Below are positions 34,000-44,819 of a stretch of 64,000 bases of DNA, one piece after another. Source of the DNA: Massospora cicadina (taxonomy: Eukaryota > Entomophthoromycota > Entomophthoromycetes > Entomophthorales > Entomophthoraceae); contig JAKSZP010002695.1 of the NCBI GenBank assembly GCA_022478985.1, positions 176,584-240,583 on the forward strand, given 5' to 3'. A program made the position numbers and the translations under genes. Each line of letters opens with the position of its first letter. The first letter of the stretch is position 1. A model generated the notes under the pieces. That model had not been told where the DNA came from. It worked only from the letters and a program-made list of their open reading frames with translations, and searched no databases.

Positions 34000-35240
34000 G
34001 CATAATACCCACATGATGATTCCTTCAGTAAGATTGTGTCTTAAAACCCTCTCCCTTTCCCACGGGCCGGTGCTTACTCCTCTGGAAAATGTGGAGGAAT
34101 ATAGTATGCTCATAAAGATAGTCCTTTCACAGCCGTTGTCAGCTAATTATACTATGGTCCTCGCCTAGAGCAAGTTGGATCAAGAAGAAATTATCAGGGG
34201 ATACTAGTTAAGGACGAGACGTAGTGGTTTCAGGGACGCCTCTGGGTTCCTGCAGGACCCCTTCACCTGGAAATCTTCTGCGATAATCATGATGGGATCC
34301 CATTGGCCACCCTGTAAAAAAAGACTCTTAAGCTTATTCTCCGCAGTTACAATTGGAAGGAATAGCCACACAGGTTGCCAAGTATTGTAAAGAGCTCCTG
34401 GTCTGCAAACAAATGAAGCCAAATTGTATCCCCTTGACGGGTTGTTGGTGCCAGTTCAAAAGGACAAAGGGCCTTGGACTTCCTTAGCAGTGGATTTTAT
34501 TGTGTAGTTACCTGCTTTTGAAGGCTTTGGCGCCATCATGATAATGGTGGGCCGTTTTACAAAGTTCGCCCACTTTATACCTTGTAGAACCACAGTAACC
34601 GCGGCAAAGATGGCTAGGCTCTTCGTGTCACACGTGTTTGCTCTTTTTGGGGTCCCCAAAGAGATAATTAGTGATTGGGAGCCCCAATTTACTTCCATCT
34701 TTTGGGAAGAGTTGTGTAAGACTCTTCAGATTCGCCCCTGATATTTAACTGCTTATCACCCCCAAATTAGATGGGCAGACTGAAAGAGTGAACCTGTGTC
34801 TAGAACAGTTCCTGCAGTGTTATGTTGCCGCAGATCATTAAGATTGGGATTCCCATATCCTCACTGGCCCAATTCAGCTATAACAACACCCAGCATGCAT
34901 CAATCGGATGTTCCCCTTTTTCATTTAACTATGGCTTTGACCCAGCGTCCAACATGGAGACCAGTTGTGGATCCAAGGTGGAAGCTGTGGTGGACTTTGC
35001 AAAGACAATCAAAAGGTACACTAGGAGATGAACATCAGTTTGGATGCAGCCATTCAAGCTTACAAGGAGAATCCTGATGGTAAGAGACGAGTTGGTCCAG
35101 CGTACAAGGAAGGAGATCTTGTGAGCTGGATTCTAAAAACATTCCAATTAAGCAACCATGCAAAAAAGGGGCTGAAGAGGATTGGGCCTTACCGCGTTGT
35201 CAGAAAGGTGGAAACGCCTCATACCAGTTGGATTTCACCC
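34000..35240 (+). pseudogene. Element D integrase remnant
   Basis: The core starts at about 34470 with GPWTSLAVDFIV, carrying the first D, then a stop and LPAFEGFGAIMIMVGRFTKF. FVSHVFALFGVPKEIISDWE then PQFTS follows, with the second D in place and the usual S-D-R-G changed to S-D-W-E. LTAYHPQ and, after a frame change, a TERVN-like stretch near 34770-34795 correspond to the E helix. LAQFSYNNTQHASIGCSPF closes the core in the frame beginning 34822. RRVGPAYKEGDLVSWIL and GLKRIGPYRVVRKVE (35100-35215) form the GPY module. The zinc finger region is poorly kept. Confidence 0.9.
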
Positions 35241-35295
35241 CTTTTCCAAATCTTTTCATTCTTCCATGAAAGTAAGCTTATGTTGTTTGAGGGCC

Positions 35296-35607
35296 CCCAC
35301 CAGAGACTCCTGAGGCTTATCTCGTGGATGGGGTGCCAGAGTGGGAAGTGGAGGAGATAGTAGCATCCCGTCAGGTAAGAAGAAGAATTGAGTATCTTGT
35401 ATCCATGAAGGGATTTGACGCAGCAGAGAGCAGTTAGGTACCATCGCGTGACTGCGCTCATACTCAAGATCTAATTGAAGTATTCCACAAGCGTTTCACT
35501 GAGGCTGCGGGATCCAAGTCCAAGAAAGCCATCACTACTATGAAGTTGGCCCATGCTTACAAGAACTTTTACATGACGAATGCCCCTGGAAGGGGTGGAG
35601 CCTAAAA
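35296..35607 (+). pseudogene. Element D chromodomain and pol C-terminus
   Basis: The frame at about 35310-35600 reads VPEWEVEEIVASRQVRRRIE, then YLVSMKGFDAAESS, a TAG stop, and VPSRDCAHTQDLIEVFHKRF. This is the chromodomain pattern (E-V-E-x-I-L-x-x-R-x-x-x-x-x-x-Y-L-V-K-W-K-G-Y-x-x-x-x-x-x-W-E-P). The stop falls at the conserved tryptophan (TGG to TAG). Chromodomains of this type target integration to histone marks. A basic tail follows up to the PPT. Confidence 0.88.
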
Positions 35608-35622
35608 AGGAGGAGAGGGTAA
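35607..35622 (+). promoter_or_regulatory. Element D polypurine tract
   Basis: Purine-rich AGGAGGAGAGGGTAA directly before the 3' LTR. Confidence 0.75.
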
Positions 35623-36512
35623 TGTCATGGTTACCTGACGATATTGAGGGAACTAGCTTCCAAGATAAAGCTGGACGGCAAGAGTCAAAAAAGATCACGC
35701 TGCAGGACCTCCATGACTTAAGGCATACCTAGGACCAACGCTGGGTGCAGGATAGATATTCTCATGTTGATCCAGGGGAAGTGCGTGATTTCCAGCCCTG
35801 CATTACAGCAGTGGCGTTAAAACGCACTAGTTATCTTCTTAACAACGACGGCTCATTTTGGTTGCTTGAATAATGAGGGTTTGAACCTGTTCAGTTTGAA
35901 ACATTTTAAAATTATGATGGTCAGCATGCATTCAATAACTCAAGTTTGTTTGATCTTGAGCTACAGTATCCTGGCTGATGGTAGGGTGCACCAATTGGTT
36001 CATTTAGGCTTGGCACCAATTTATAAATTGATGACTTACCTCCCCTTACATAAAGTATTGTTCTCAAGACCAACTTATCTCGTTGGTCGTTTTCCTTATT
36101 AATAAAATCCAGTTAGTTTTTCGTTTTTAATATGTTAACTTGGGCAAACCTGTGAGTGGACCTCTTTGGGGAGGTCTCCAACAACGTCAGCCTTTTTAAT
36201 TACACAAAATTTACTACTGCATCTGGTGCAACTCTGGGCCGCCCTGGTCCCTCCAGACCGAGGCACCCAAGCACTCTAGCTCAGATCTCTTTTTATATGG
36301 ACTCCCCTTTGAGGTCCAACCAAATCTTGTTGTTTGTTTGCTTTTAATTAAAACATACCGTGTTGTATACCCTTGCCCTGTGTTAATTTAGCTCCAGCTT
36401 CTTCCGCGGGGCTATGCTCACCATCATACTAATGAATGGTTCCCTAGCGGTGTGGCTGTGCATCTTGCACCACCTCTCTGGTAATGGGAGAGTTACAGAC
36501 ACTCTCCTGACA
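35623..36512 (+). repeat. Element D 3' LTR
   Basis: Starts TGTCATGGTTACCTGACG and ends CACTCTCCTGACA; pairs with 30501-31391. A related solo LTR is at 59694-60591 and a related minus-strand LTR at 57455-58110. Confidence 0.92.
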
Positions 36513-36848
36513 GTGTTAGTCGCACAACCTCAGCATTGCACCTTGCTGTGGGTTGCTGTTTGGGGTGGACCTTAGTTACCTCAGGCAAATGGGCCTTCCA
36601 AAAACATGTTTGGTGCAAAACGTAAATTTCAAACATATGTGAAATGGCCCATGACGCTAATTGTGCACGCTGCTTTGGTGGAATGGCATCCTAAAACAGT
36701 CAGTAGCCAAAGTTTTTATTTAGACTAAAGCGAAAGTTATTGATGGCCCTAGCGGGGCAGACACTTGGGGGATTGCAGTGGCGGAGACCCAGTTTCTATG
36801 GATCACCCATAAAGCTAGAATGATCCTTATTTTGTTGCAATCAAGGTC

Positions 36849-39800
36849 TCAATGCCTTGACCCAGTCTGGAAGTGCCAGTCTTCAGCTATATGGTTGGGA
36901 TTTGTGGTATGTAGCTGTGCTAAGTGCACCGCTTCCTCCCAGACTCTTACCACTGTTTTCCATGAAACATACCTGTGGTGCAGAAAATCTTGGTTGCACA
37001 CTGTAGCTGCCTGTGTGTGTCGTTTGAGCTCTCTCCTAAGCAAAGGAGACGTTTAATGACTCTCCAATGCATGTTTGTAATCTTGAGGTGGATTAGAGGC
37101 TTGCTCGATATATCCAGGTGGTATTATGGAGTCTAGGAGGGTAGATTATCACCAAGAAATCCAGCGCTGTGATTGGCTGGATGCATGGGTCCTAGGAACC
37201 TGCATTGGCTGGTGGATTTGGGTGCCAATCAAGTTTTAGAGTTTTCCATTTTTTCATATGTTGCATTTTTTGGGGCTTTAGTTTGATCCTTGTTGCGATT
37301 TTTAATAATTTGAAATAACGGAGCATTGCTTTGGCCTCTGGTATGGCGTCCCATGGGCCTACTAACCCTGGGAGTGAACCTAGGTAATTTAATAGAATTA
37401 CCAGGGATCGTATGTTCCTGGGGCCAGGATTTTTATATGGGCCCTTGCTGCAGATGCCCATGGAGACAAACTCCCAGCCTGTGAAATCGCAGCACTGATC
37501 TATTTCATGTATGTGTTTACAGCATTGCGATCAGGGTCAATTAGCCCCATCCCGCCTTCAAAAAAGTTGGTACTCATAGTATGGTGATCTTGGCAGGGGG
37601 ATCATGAGCCCCCAAGATTCAGGCTTAGAATTGACGTGAGTTTTTTAAAATAATGTTGAAGGCAATAGCATGTGTGGGGTACCAAAATTTTTGCAAAGAG
37701 CATAGTATTGGCAAGGCAACATTTCCCAGCCAGAGATGTCTTCCTGAACTTCCACCTTGCCACTGTCCTTTGGATAACTTAAGTATCTTTTCTTTCTCCC
37801 TTTGAATTGCTATACCCATACTTGTGATGGAGATCCTAGGTGTTTGATGGGTTCCTTTGGGCAAGGCATCTGAAATGGAGGTGGGTAAAGTTTGATTTCA
37901 TACACTTCTCACTTTTCTTGTGTTTGTGACTTTTCTTTTTGTCCTCTTATTTTTAGGGCCTAGACGCTTAGCATTTAAATTCACCAAACCTTGTAATTTG
38001 GTTTTTTTGAGTTTGGCTTGGGAGAATTTTTCATATATTCTTATTATATCCTCTGACTTTTTGAAAGCCACCTTAGAGGAGACCCCTACCACACAGTTGA
38101 CCGCAAAGGCTAAAACCTTAATTGGTTTTTGCTCCTTGCACTCTATACCAGATAACTATTTATCCATCACCAATAGAAGGGGATCAATTTGAGAGGTTGT
38201 ACAGGATAGGGCCAAATGGGTCCCAATGTCAGATGCTCTTTCTAGTGTGACTAGAGGAGAAATGAATGCAGGCTAAGAATTGAGAAGGCGGACGACAGCT
38301 GATGGTTCGCTATCCATGAGATAAAGGGCTTGGGAGAGCCCTGTTTGTGAAGTATTGCCGCCATGTATTCCCAGTCTACTCTGTCATATGCCTTGGCTTT
38401 GTCTAGAAATCAGAGCGTGCCCTTGGGTGCTCCTTCCAGTGTGTTTGTTACTTGGCGGATGTTGTCCCAGATGCTATTCCCTGGGGTGCAACCATGTTGT
38501 TGTGGGGCAATGCACTCCTTGGCTTTTTCTTAAAGACGCTTAGCCATAATCTTTCCCATTATCTTCATATCCGCATTGATCAGAGATATTGGGCTCCAGT
38601 TGTTCAGGTCGATATGGTCCCCTTTTTGTGGAGCACTATGGTATAGGCTTCCCCGCCACCTGGGATCACCCTCCCCTCTTGCAAACTTGAGTTAAAGAGA
38701 GATAGCATGGGCTTCATATTTGCTTCTAGTGTGCTTTATAGTACTCATAGTGGATGCCGTTTGGTCCTGGTGACTTATTGGTAGGGAGTCTCCGTAGAAC
38801 CTGTGCAATCTCGTCCTCTGTTATGGTGTCAAAAAATTGTTTAAATGCTCGGCATGGTTGGGGACAGCATTGAGGAAGTAGTTATTAACAGCTTCCTCTG
38901 TTGGGGCCGCCTAATACAGTTCCAAATAATAGGTGTGGTTGATGGATGCTAGTGGTTCTAGATCACTAGTGGTTTGTCCTTCACATGTTTGTATTTCGCT
39001 GAGACTGGCGTTTTGGGACCTCGTTTTGTAAGTCTGATAGGAAAACTCAGATGGTCAAGCCCCTTAACAGCCCATATGGCCCCTGCTTGGAGGGGCTCTT
39101 TGTGCGTTTGGAGTTGTTTATGTTTCTTGATGATAAGTTTCTGTTTCAACCAATCTCTAGCCCACTGTGGTGAGTAGCCACTACAGGGTAGGTATCTTTC
39201 CAGATGGTTTAATATATCTGAGTTTTAGAAAGTTCTTCTATTTCTTTCCTTGTTATGGGAGGCTGCGTGAGCTGGTGCGGATAGGTTTTATTTAATATTG
39301 ACCACTGCTGTCATAAGGTTACAGAGTCAGTACATTTGGCTATTTCTTTTGAATGTATTTTTGTCTGACCTTTTAATAAGATCAGATTCACGTGCTTTGA
39401 CAGCATCTTTTACCAACGTTGGTTCTTGGGTGGTTCTTCCTTTGATTGGATACTATTTTTCACCATTCTGTGAGCTGATAGATGTAGGTCAATTGATGCA
39501 AAATCTTCAGCTTTTGATTCCAGTGACATGGGTATGTTTATCCAATCCAGTTTAGTGGCGTTGATTAGTTAATTACCTACAATATTTGGCTGCATCAGAG
39601 TTGGAAAATATTATTCTAAGAATGGTTTGGCATATAGAAGGCTTTTTGTTGTCATTAATTACTGTAATTGGCTCTATTTTATTGGTGGGTTCATGACATT
39701 TGGCCATCTGTCACAAGTTCCGTCCAGCCAGCAATTGAAGTACCCTAAGTAAATCGCTTCTTATGGAAGTTTCAATTCAATTAGGTTTCTCAGAAACTCT

Positions 39801-40200
39801 TCCTATTTGTCCGCTTCAACAGTGGCATATACTGATTTAGCCTGATATGATTGGTTCCCCCATTTGAAGGCCAGAACTAGAACCATTCCTTCCAAATGAA
39901 AGTAGATGTTGGTGGTTGAGATGGCAGCTGATGCTTTGACTACAAATCCATAAAAATTGGTCCAGAATGTTTTCAAAGAGAGAAAGAGCCTGGACCACTC
40001 TTCCTCCTTTACAGTGGTGCACTTGATCTCCTACAAGCCAAGAACATCCACCGGTGGGTTTAGTAGAAACCCTCGTTTCTTACAAAGGGACTTAGTGGTT
40101 GGAGAGTCCAGCTATGTTGAGAGTCCCAATCATTAGAAAGCAGCACGCCTGCTATGACTGCATAGGGCCTGATTCGCCCTGTGCAGCTGAGGTGGCTTGC
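36849..40200 (-). pseudogene. LINE II ORF2 remnant: endonuclease, reverse transcriptase, C-terminal zinc finger
   Basis: ORF2 nicks target DNA and copies the RNA from the nick. Endonuclease traces include YLGYFNCWLDGTCDRWPN (39680-39750), parallel to GNFNCWDNPKTDQWPN in LINE I. RT: DHIDLNNWSPISLINADMKI (about 38560-38620), then LDKAKAYDRVDWEYMAAIL (38350-38415, plus strand shown as the reverse complement), then VLAFAVNCVVGVSSKVAF (about 38070-38125). In the last the catalytic F-A-D-D has become F-A-V-N. LPILCSLQKFWYPTHAIAFN at 37625-37740 matches the RT tail of LINE I, and EGGMGLIDP near 37550 the G-G-x-G-L block. The zinc finger segment is CNQDFLHHRYVSWKTVV (36930-36985). Confidence 0.85.
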
Positions 40201-40639
40201 TTGTATTTGGACCTAGCATAGGACCCTCAAAAATGGTTTGCGCTGGTGGTGCACTTGATTGCCATCTAGGTGACCCAGAGTTCCATTTGTGCTCTCCATA
40301 CAGTGAGCACTATTGTCCTCCATTGTATTGCTGGTTGAGAAACTGTTGGCTTGTGAAACGGTTTTTTGACTAGTACTTGAATGGGTTGGACTCCATTGTG
40401 TACAGGTAGGAAGAATGCATTGTTCATTTCTGATTGAAATGCCCACTGCTCATTATCTTTCAGCTGCTGAGCTGTATTAGGGGTATTCATACTAGAGAGG
40501 TGCTCAAGCTGTTGCTCTCTGTTGCACTTGGCCACTTCCTTCAAATCTGCTGCTTCCTTCTCCCCTTAAGCTTCTTCTTCTTGTCTTTCTCTGTCGCCTT
40601 TATGGCATCTTCACTTCATTACGTTGCTCTGTGGAGACC

Positions 40640-41480
40640 TTTTTGGGCCACCTCATATTTATCCTGTGATCCCCAGAGGCGGGCTGTTAATGCGTCCCTC
40701 TGATCTATTTCCTTTTGAATCACTTCACACTCAATAAAATTTCTTCCATCCCATGTAGCCGGACAGTAATTGCTTTTATGCCCTATTTTGTTGCATCTCG
40801 TGAATATGGGTGGGCTATTTTCTGGGCTGACTGGGAAGGGTAGGACTAATTCCCCTTTGGTCTAAGATGCATGTTTTGTGTGGGATTGTTTTGATGTCAC
40901 CCTCAGCATCCATGCCTGGGCGTAAGCTACAGCCTTGTCTGTAACCAGGTGGGGCAAAAGGCGGTTTTTTCCATTTCAAAATAAACTAGTTCTCCATATG
41001 CGCTCAGGACTTTCTTAGCACTGCCACCAGGTAGTCCTGCTTTTAGTGGTTGAGAGTTCTTCTAGTACCACAAACAAGTTTTCATCATCCCTATAACGGG
41101 TGCGTGTAATTGGTATATTATATGTAAGTTGCTCAGGCCACTTGACTACTCTCAGCTTAGTGTAGGTTACTATAAATGGGGAAGCTATGGAAGCTTCCGC
41201 AGCCTCAGCAGTAGCAAAGCCAAGGTCCACGGTTCCCATCGTGAGTTTTTCAGTAAATTCACACAGCTTCTGGGAAGCGTCCTGAATATCTTGACAAACT
41301 GCTTCATATCATAGAGGTTCTTCAACGCTAAAGTTAATGCGCACATCAAATTCATGCGAGGACTTGGGAAATGAGGGGCTATGTTTCCAGTTTGGTGAAA
41401 CTCTTGGACCGCCTTGAGACAATCACTGTTTAGGACATATGGTCCCTTTTTTGAACTACGGTTAAAGTTGAGCAGCAAAA
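40640..41480 (-). pseudogene. LINE II ORF1 remnant
   Basis: Nucleic-acid-binding ORF1. VDLGFATAEAAEASIASPF (about 41176-41232) aligns with the LINE I ORF1 segment IDIGFETADEADAAAKICVE. Further along, RCNKIGHKSNYCPATW (about 40750-40800) is a zinc knuckle of the C-x4-H-x4-C type; the first cysteine of the CCHC set appears to be missing. A Lys/Arg-rich end follows. Frames are broken between these parts. Confidence 0.75.
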
Positions 41481-41499
41481 CTTCTGCCCATACTGTTCC

Positions 41500-43170
41500 C
41501 CTTCATCGCTTCTGCATTGGTGTAAGTTCAGTAGATTCAGTCGCTCTGTCATCCCCTGATTGGACAGCACAATTAAGACAAGTTTAATTTGGTTGATTTA
41601 ATTTAATCACCTGTAAACAAAGTGTGATGCTTACGGGAAATAAGGTTAATCTTCTAATTTAATTTGAAATATTTTAATTTTACTAAATATTAAATGTTTG
41701 ATTATAAAAATCGGATTAATTAGACTCCATGTTTTATCTCTGAAATGGGTTCTTTAGTTGCTGCAGGTTAGCTGCCCTAAAATCCCAACCGTGAAACAAA
41801 GCTAATGCTCCCTGACATAAATGTCCCCCAGTTGCCTTGCCTATATAGCAAGAAAATAGGGCGTCGCACTGATCTATCCCCACTTGTGACCCAATTTAGC
41901 CTTCAAGATGCAAATCTCATCATTAACTATTCTTTACTTCTATCTATGCCATACCTTTCATTGATGAAGTTATTAAAGAAAAAGGCTGTGGCCAAAAACT
42001 CTAGTGCACTTTTTACCCCCAAGTTATATCCTGGTGAAGTGAAAGCACAGCCACCATCATCATTAATTTTCCATTTCTTGGTAATTTCAGTGTATTGATG
42101 AGAACCAGCCTTTTGTAACTCACATCATTTTGTCAAATCAAATTGTTTCTTTTATTTCTACAAAGCCATTTTTCATGTCTCAATAGTCTAAACTTTAGTA
42201 CAAGCACTTTACAGGTCCCTCCTTTGCTTCTGTTACAGGATCTGAACATTTGCATGTGTATATGGTACCTCATTACACCTGCACCCTGAGTGCTTCTAAG
42301 ACAGATGTATCATGACTTTCAGAGAAGCGGGAAGTTTGTATCAAATCATCTTCCAATTATTCCTCCCATAGCACTCTTTACGCTGTTTTAAAGAAAACCT
42401 CGCCCAAACACTATGGAGAAACTTGCTGAGGTTTCCAAAGTTCATCCAAGGTACCCCATGGGTAATATGATCCTTAGGGCCAGCTCTTTAACTAAAAAAT
42501 TTAGCTTTAGTATTTTTATTTGTTATAACTTTTAGCTGATTTCAATTTACGCTTTATATCTTTTCAAACTTGGATTTTACGCCCATCATCACAAGCATGG
42601 CATGAGCACACTGCCTGCTTATCAAGTGAAGTTAGTCTTATAATGACACTTGCTTATTGTATATAATCTGAATCACCAAGTCCAAACGCTTAATTGCCTC
42701 TACTACCAGATTTTCCTGTAGATGTGAATGAACCACAAACTACGTCTACCACACTAACTAAGACTACCGCCATGAATCACCTATATACTGCATTCCTAGT
42801 CCCCTAGATCAAAAATAAATTTAACCTTACCAACTTGAACCAACACTATCCGTATATTGTATTGTTACTTGGTAACATTTTATACCCCACCAACTACTAG
42901 GATTCATCCTCTTAGCTTAACTAAAGGAGTCTTGTGACTTACATTGGTTAATCCTAAATCATCTTGGTTCTTTTTCCCTTTTTTGAGGTCTTGCCAATCT
43001 ATGATAAACTGATTCCCAACAGCATGGAACAAAAGTTTTTCAGCTTAATAAGCACTTTACCAAGGCATATGTTAGTGTGTGATTTATATTTACCCAGCAG
43101 AGCAATTGTTCACAGTTAAAGCTTGGAGGTAACTCTGCTGGGCTTTGCCCTAAAATAGGTGAAGCCTTGA
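41500..43170. other. Unassigned region with long, mildly broken open frames
   Basis: A plus-strand open frame at 41805-42098 (97 residues; starts MLPDINVPQLPCLYSK) has no domain I know. From about 42120 to 42470 another plus-strand frame runs some 115 codons with few stops, including FYFYKAIFHVSIV and CFKENLAQTLWRNLLRFPKF. It may be a decayed gene or element. Nothing is recognised from 42,480 to 43,170. Confidence 0.35.
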
Positions 43171-43310
43171 CCTTGGAATTCTTACTTACTTATTTATCTA
43201 TTTATCAAATTATTTGAATATATAATGATATTTGTTTATATTTGGTGCACCGCCAACATTTTTTATAAGTTAAAAATATATTATTTGAACATTTATGAAT
43301 GGCCAAGATA
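43171..43310 (+). repeat. Dispersed repeat R, copy 2, left part
   Basis: Aligns with 29490-29620. It is split by LINE I; the remainder of the copy is at 48547-48800. Confidence 0.65.
43294..43310. repeat. LINE I target-site duplication, left copy
   Basis: tatgaatggccaagata, repeated exactly at 48530-48546 (17 bp). Confidence 0.95.
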
Positions 43311-43391
43311 CTTTTTTCTTTCTTGTAACAATCACTTTAGTTACTACGATTTGATTCAAACAGCAAATTTGGATAATCACACACAGGAAAG

Positions 43392-44397
43392 ATGGGCGAC
43401 TTTAATAATAAAAATAATACAACATGGGCGAGCGTCGCAGCAAGCGGTGCGCTTAATGGTGCAACTAAGGGCAAGAAACGCCCTGGAGGGGGACCAGGAA
43501 CCCAATCTGCAAAGAAATTGCAAACTCAGACACCAATTGGGTTTATAGTATTTACTGTAAAGCACGTGCAATACATGTACATTCAATTCAACCAACCTTT
43601 GTCAAAGGTGGAACATGAGATCAGACTCTTCCTTGGGGATGAGTCACCAACCCTGTGGGAGAAAACATGTGAGGCACAGCCCTCACTTTTCCCTCATGCG
43701 GTGTACGTAGCCACCAACAACATGGGCTGCAGCTGGATTGATATTGGTTTTGAAACAGCTGATGAAGCCGATGCCGCAGCAAAAATCTGCGTGGAAATTG
43801 CCCTCCCTGAGGGCAAAAAAATTGTGCTCACCGCGCGCACCAGATGGAACAAAGCAAAAACTTTGTTCATTTCCTTTGACTCGCTCCCCACCAACCTTCC
43901 TCATAAGGTAATCGAGGAGGAGCTCCGCAAAGGTCTTGTGGCCTACAGAGAAATCCAACAACTTAAATTACAGCAATTTCAATTAATTCCTGACCTGTGC
44001 ACGGGCAAAGCTATTGCTGTAATCAACCCCTTCCCAAAGTGGAAGAGGATTTATCCAGAATTTGCCGCGTAGCAGAATTTTACTTTGCAGATGGGGCCAG
44101 TCAGCTGCATTCCAAGTTACACTGGAACGCGCACCACCCATTTGCAACCACTGTGGCTCACTGGGCCACAAGGAACATGCATGCCCTGTAAAAGAGGGCT
44201 TAATGGAAAATGATTTTTGTGAAGAAGCTATGGACGAAGATAATGAAAACTTCGCCAAAATGACTGATGGCCACCACCCATTCCGCTGGGGTGAAGATGG
44301 ACTATACTTCATCGTGGACCCAGTTACAAGTAAACAGCGTTTAGCAGCACAAAAAGCCCGCAAGAGAGCAGCGGCTGAAGCGGCGGCACACGCGTAA
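43392..44397 (+). pseudogene. LINE I ORF1: RNA-binding protein with CCHC knuckle, one frameshift
   Basis: Nucleic-acid chaperone-type protein that coats LINE RNA. The first frame runs 226 residues from 43392: a basic, Gly/Lys-rich N-terminus (GATKGKKRPGGGPG) and then a folded, probably RRM-like part (IDIGFETADEADAAAKICVE and WNKAKTLFISFDSLP). The frame breaks near 44060, and a second frame (to 44397) gives CNHCGSLGHKEHAC at 44145-44186, a complete CX2CX4HX4C zinc knuckle. It ends in an Ala/Lys/Arg-rich tail. The start is the first ATG after the leader; gaaagATGGG is a reasonable context. LINE II carries a related ORF1. Confidence 0.85.
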
Positions 44398-44819
44398 TCC
44401 GCCATTAACCACGGACAAATTCAGGAGGATATTTCAGATATTCACCAAACCAACCAATCAGAACAATATGCCCAGGTCGAAAATTTTCACAGTAACCAGA
44501 CTGAGCCACAAAGCGTCATCAGTCATGCACATACTGAGGAACAATGCAACCGCAATTTGGGTGAAAATGCGGTGCACAATGCAACAAAGTTGAACCTCAA
44601 AAATATAAAATCCAATCAACAACCCGCATCAAATCAACATGAGACCTGTGCAGGAAAAGTTGATGCAAATGCAAAAACTGCAATTCCCTTGAATCATTGG
44701 GTCAGATCAAGGGAGCCAACAATGGCAGTGAAAGAGTTGGAGTACAGACGCGGAGCATGGCCAAAATGAGCCGCGGTGGGATAGGACCAGAGGGTCCTCC
44801 CAACCGCTCCTGAGGCGCC
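44398..44819 (+). other. LINE I spacer between ORF1 and ORF2
   Basis: Asn/Gln/His-rich translation with short frames (44557-44769). It may be a degraded C-terminal extension of ORF1 or the inter-ORF spacer. No domain. Confidence 0.4.

Larger units (their letters stand above)
30501..36512 (+). mobile_element. Element D: Ty3 chromovirus with truncated gag
   Basis: LTRs of 891 and 890 bp (30501-31391 and 35623-36512) flank an internal region of only 4.2 kb. Protease, RT, RNase H, integrase and a chromodomain are recognisable, but the space before the protease (about 0.77 kb) is too short for a full gag. The flanks TTGTT (30496-30500) and GTGTT (36513-36517) are a possible imperfect target duplication. 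No TGG-type PBS is seen after the 5' LTR. It is related to elements E and F. Confidence 0.93.
36513..41500 (-). mobile_element. LINE II: APE-type non-LTR retrotransposon, decayed
   Basis: Minus-strand LINE related to LINE I, with ORF1 (RNA-binding and zinc knuckle) at right and ORF2 (endonuclease, RT, C-terminal zinc finger) leftward. The 3' end is not defined: the tail motif of LINE I is not found before the element D LTR, so the 3' UTR is either different or cut. The 5' limit near 41,500 is approximate. All frames are broken. Confidence 0.85.

Noticed and set aside
43225..43595. Open frames overlapping the start of LINE I ORF1 in other frames
   Set aside because: They cross the insertion boundary or lie antisense to the recognised ORF1.
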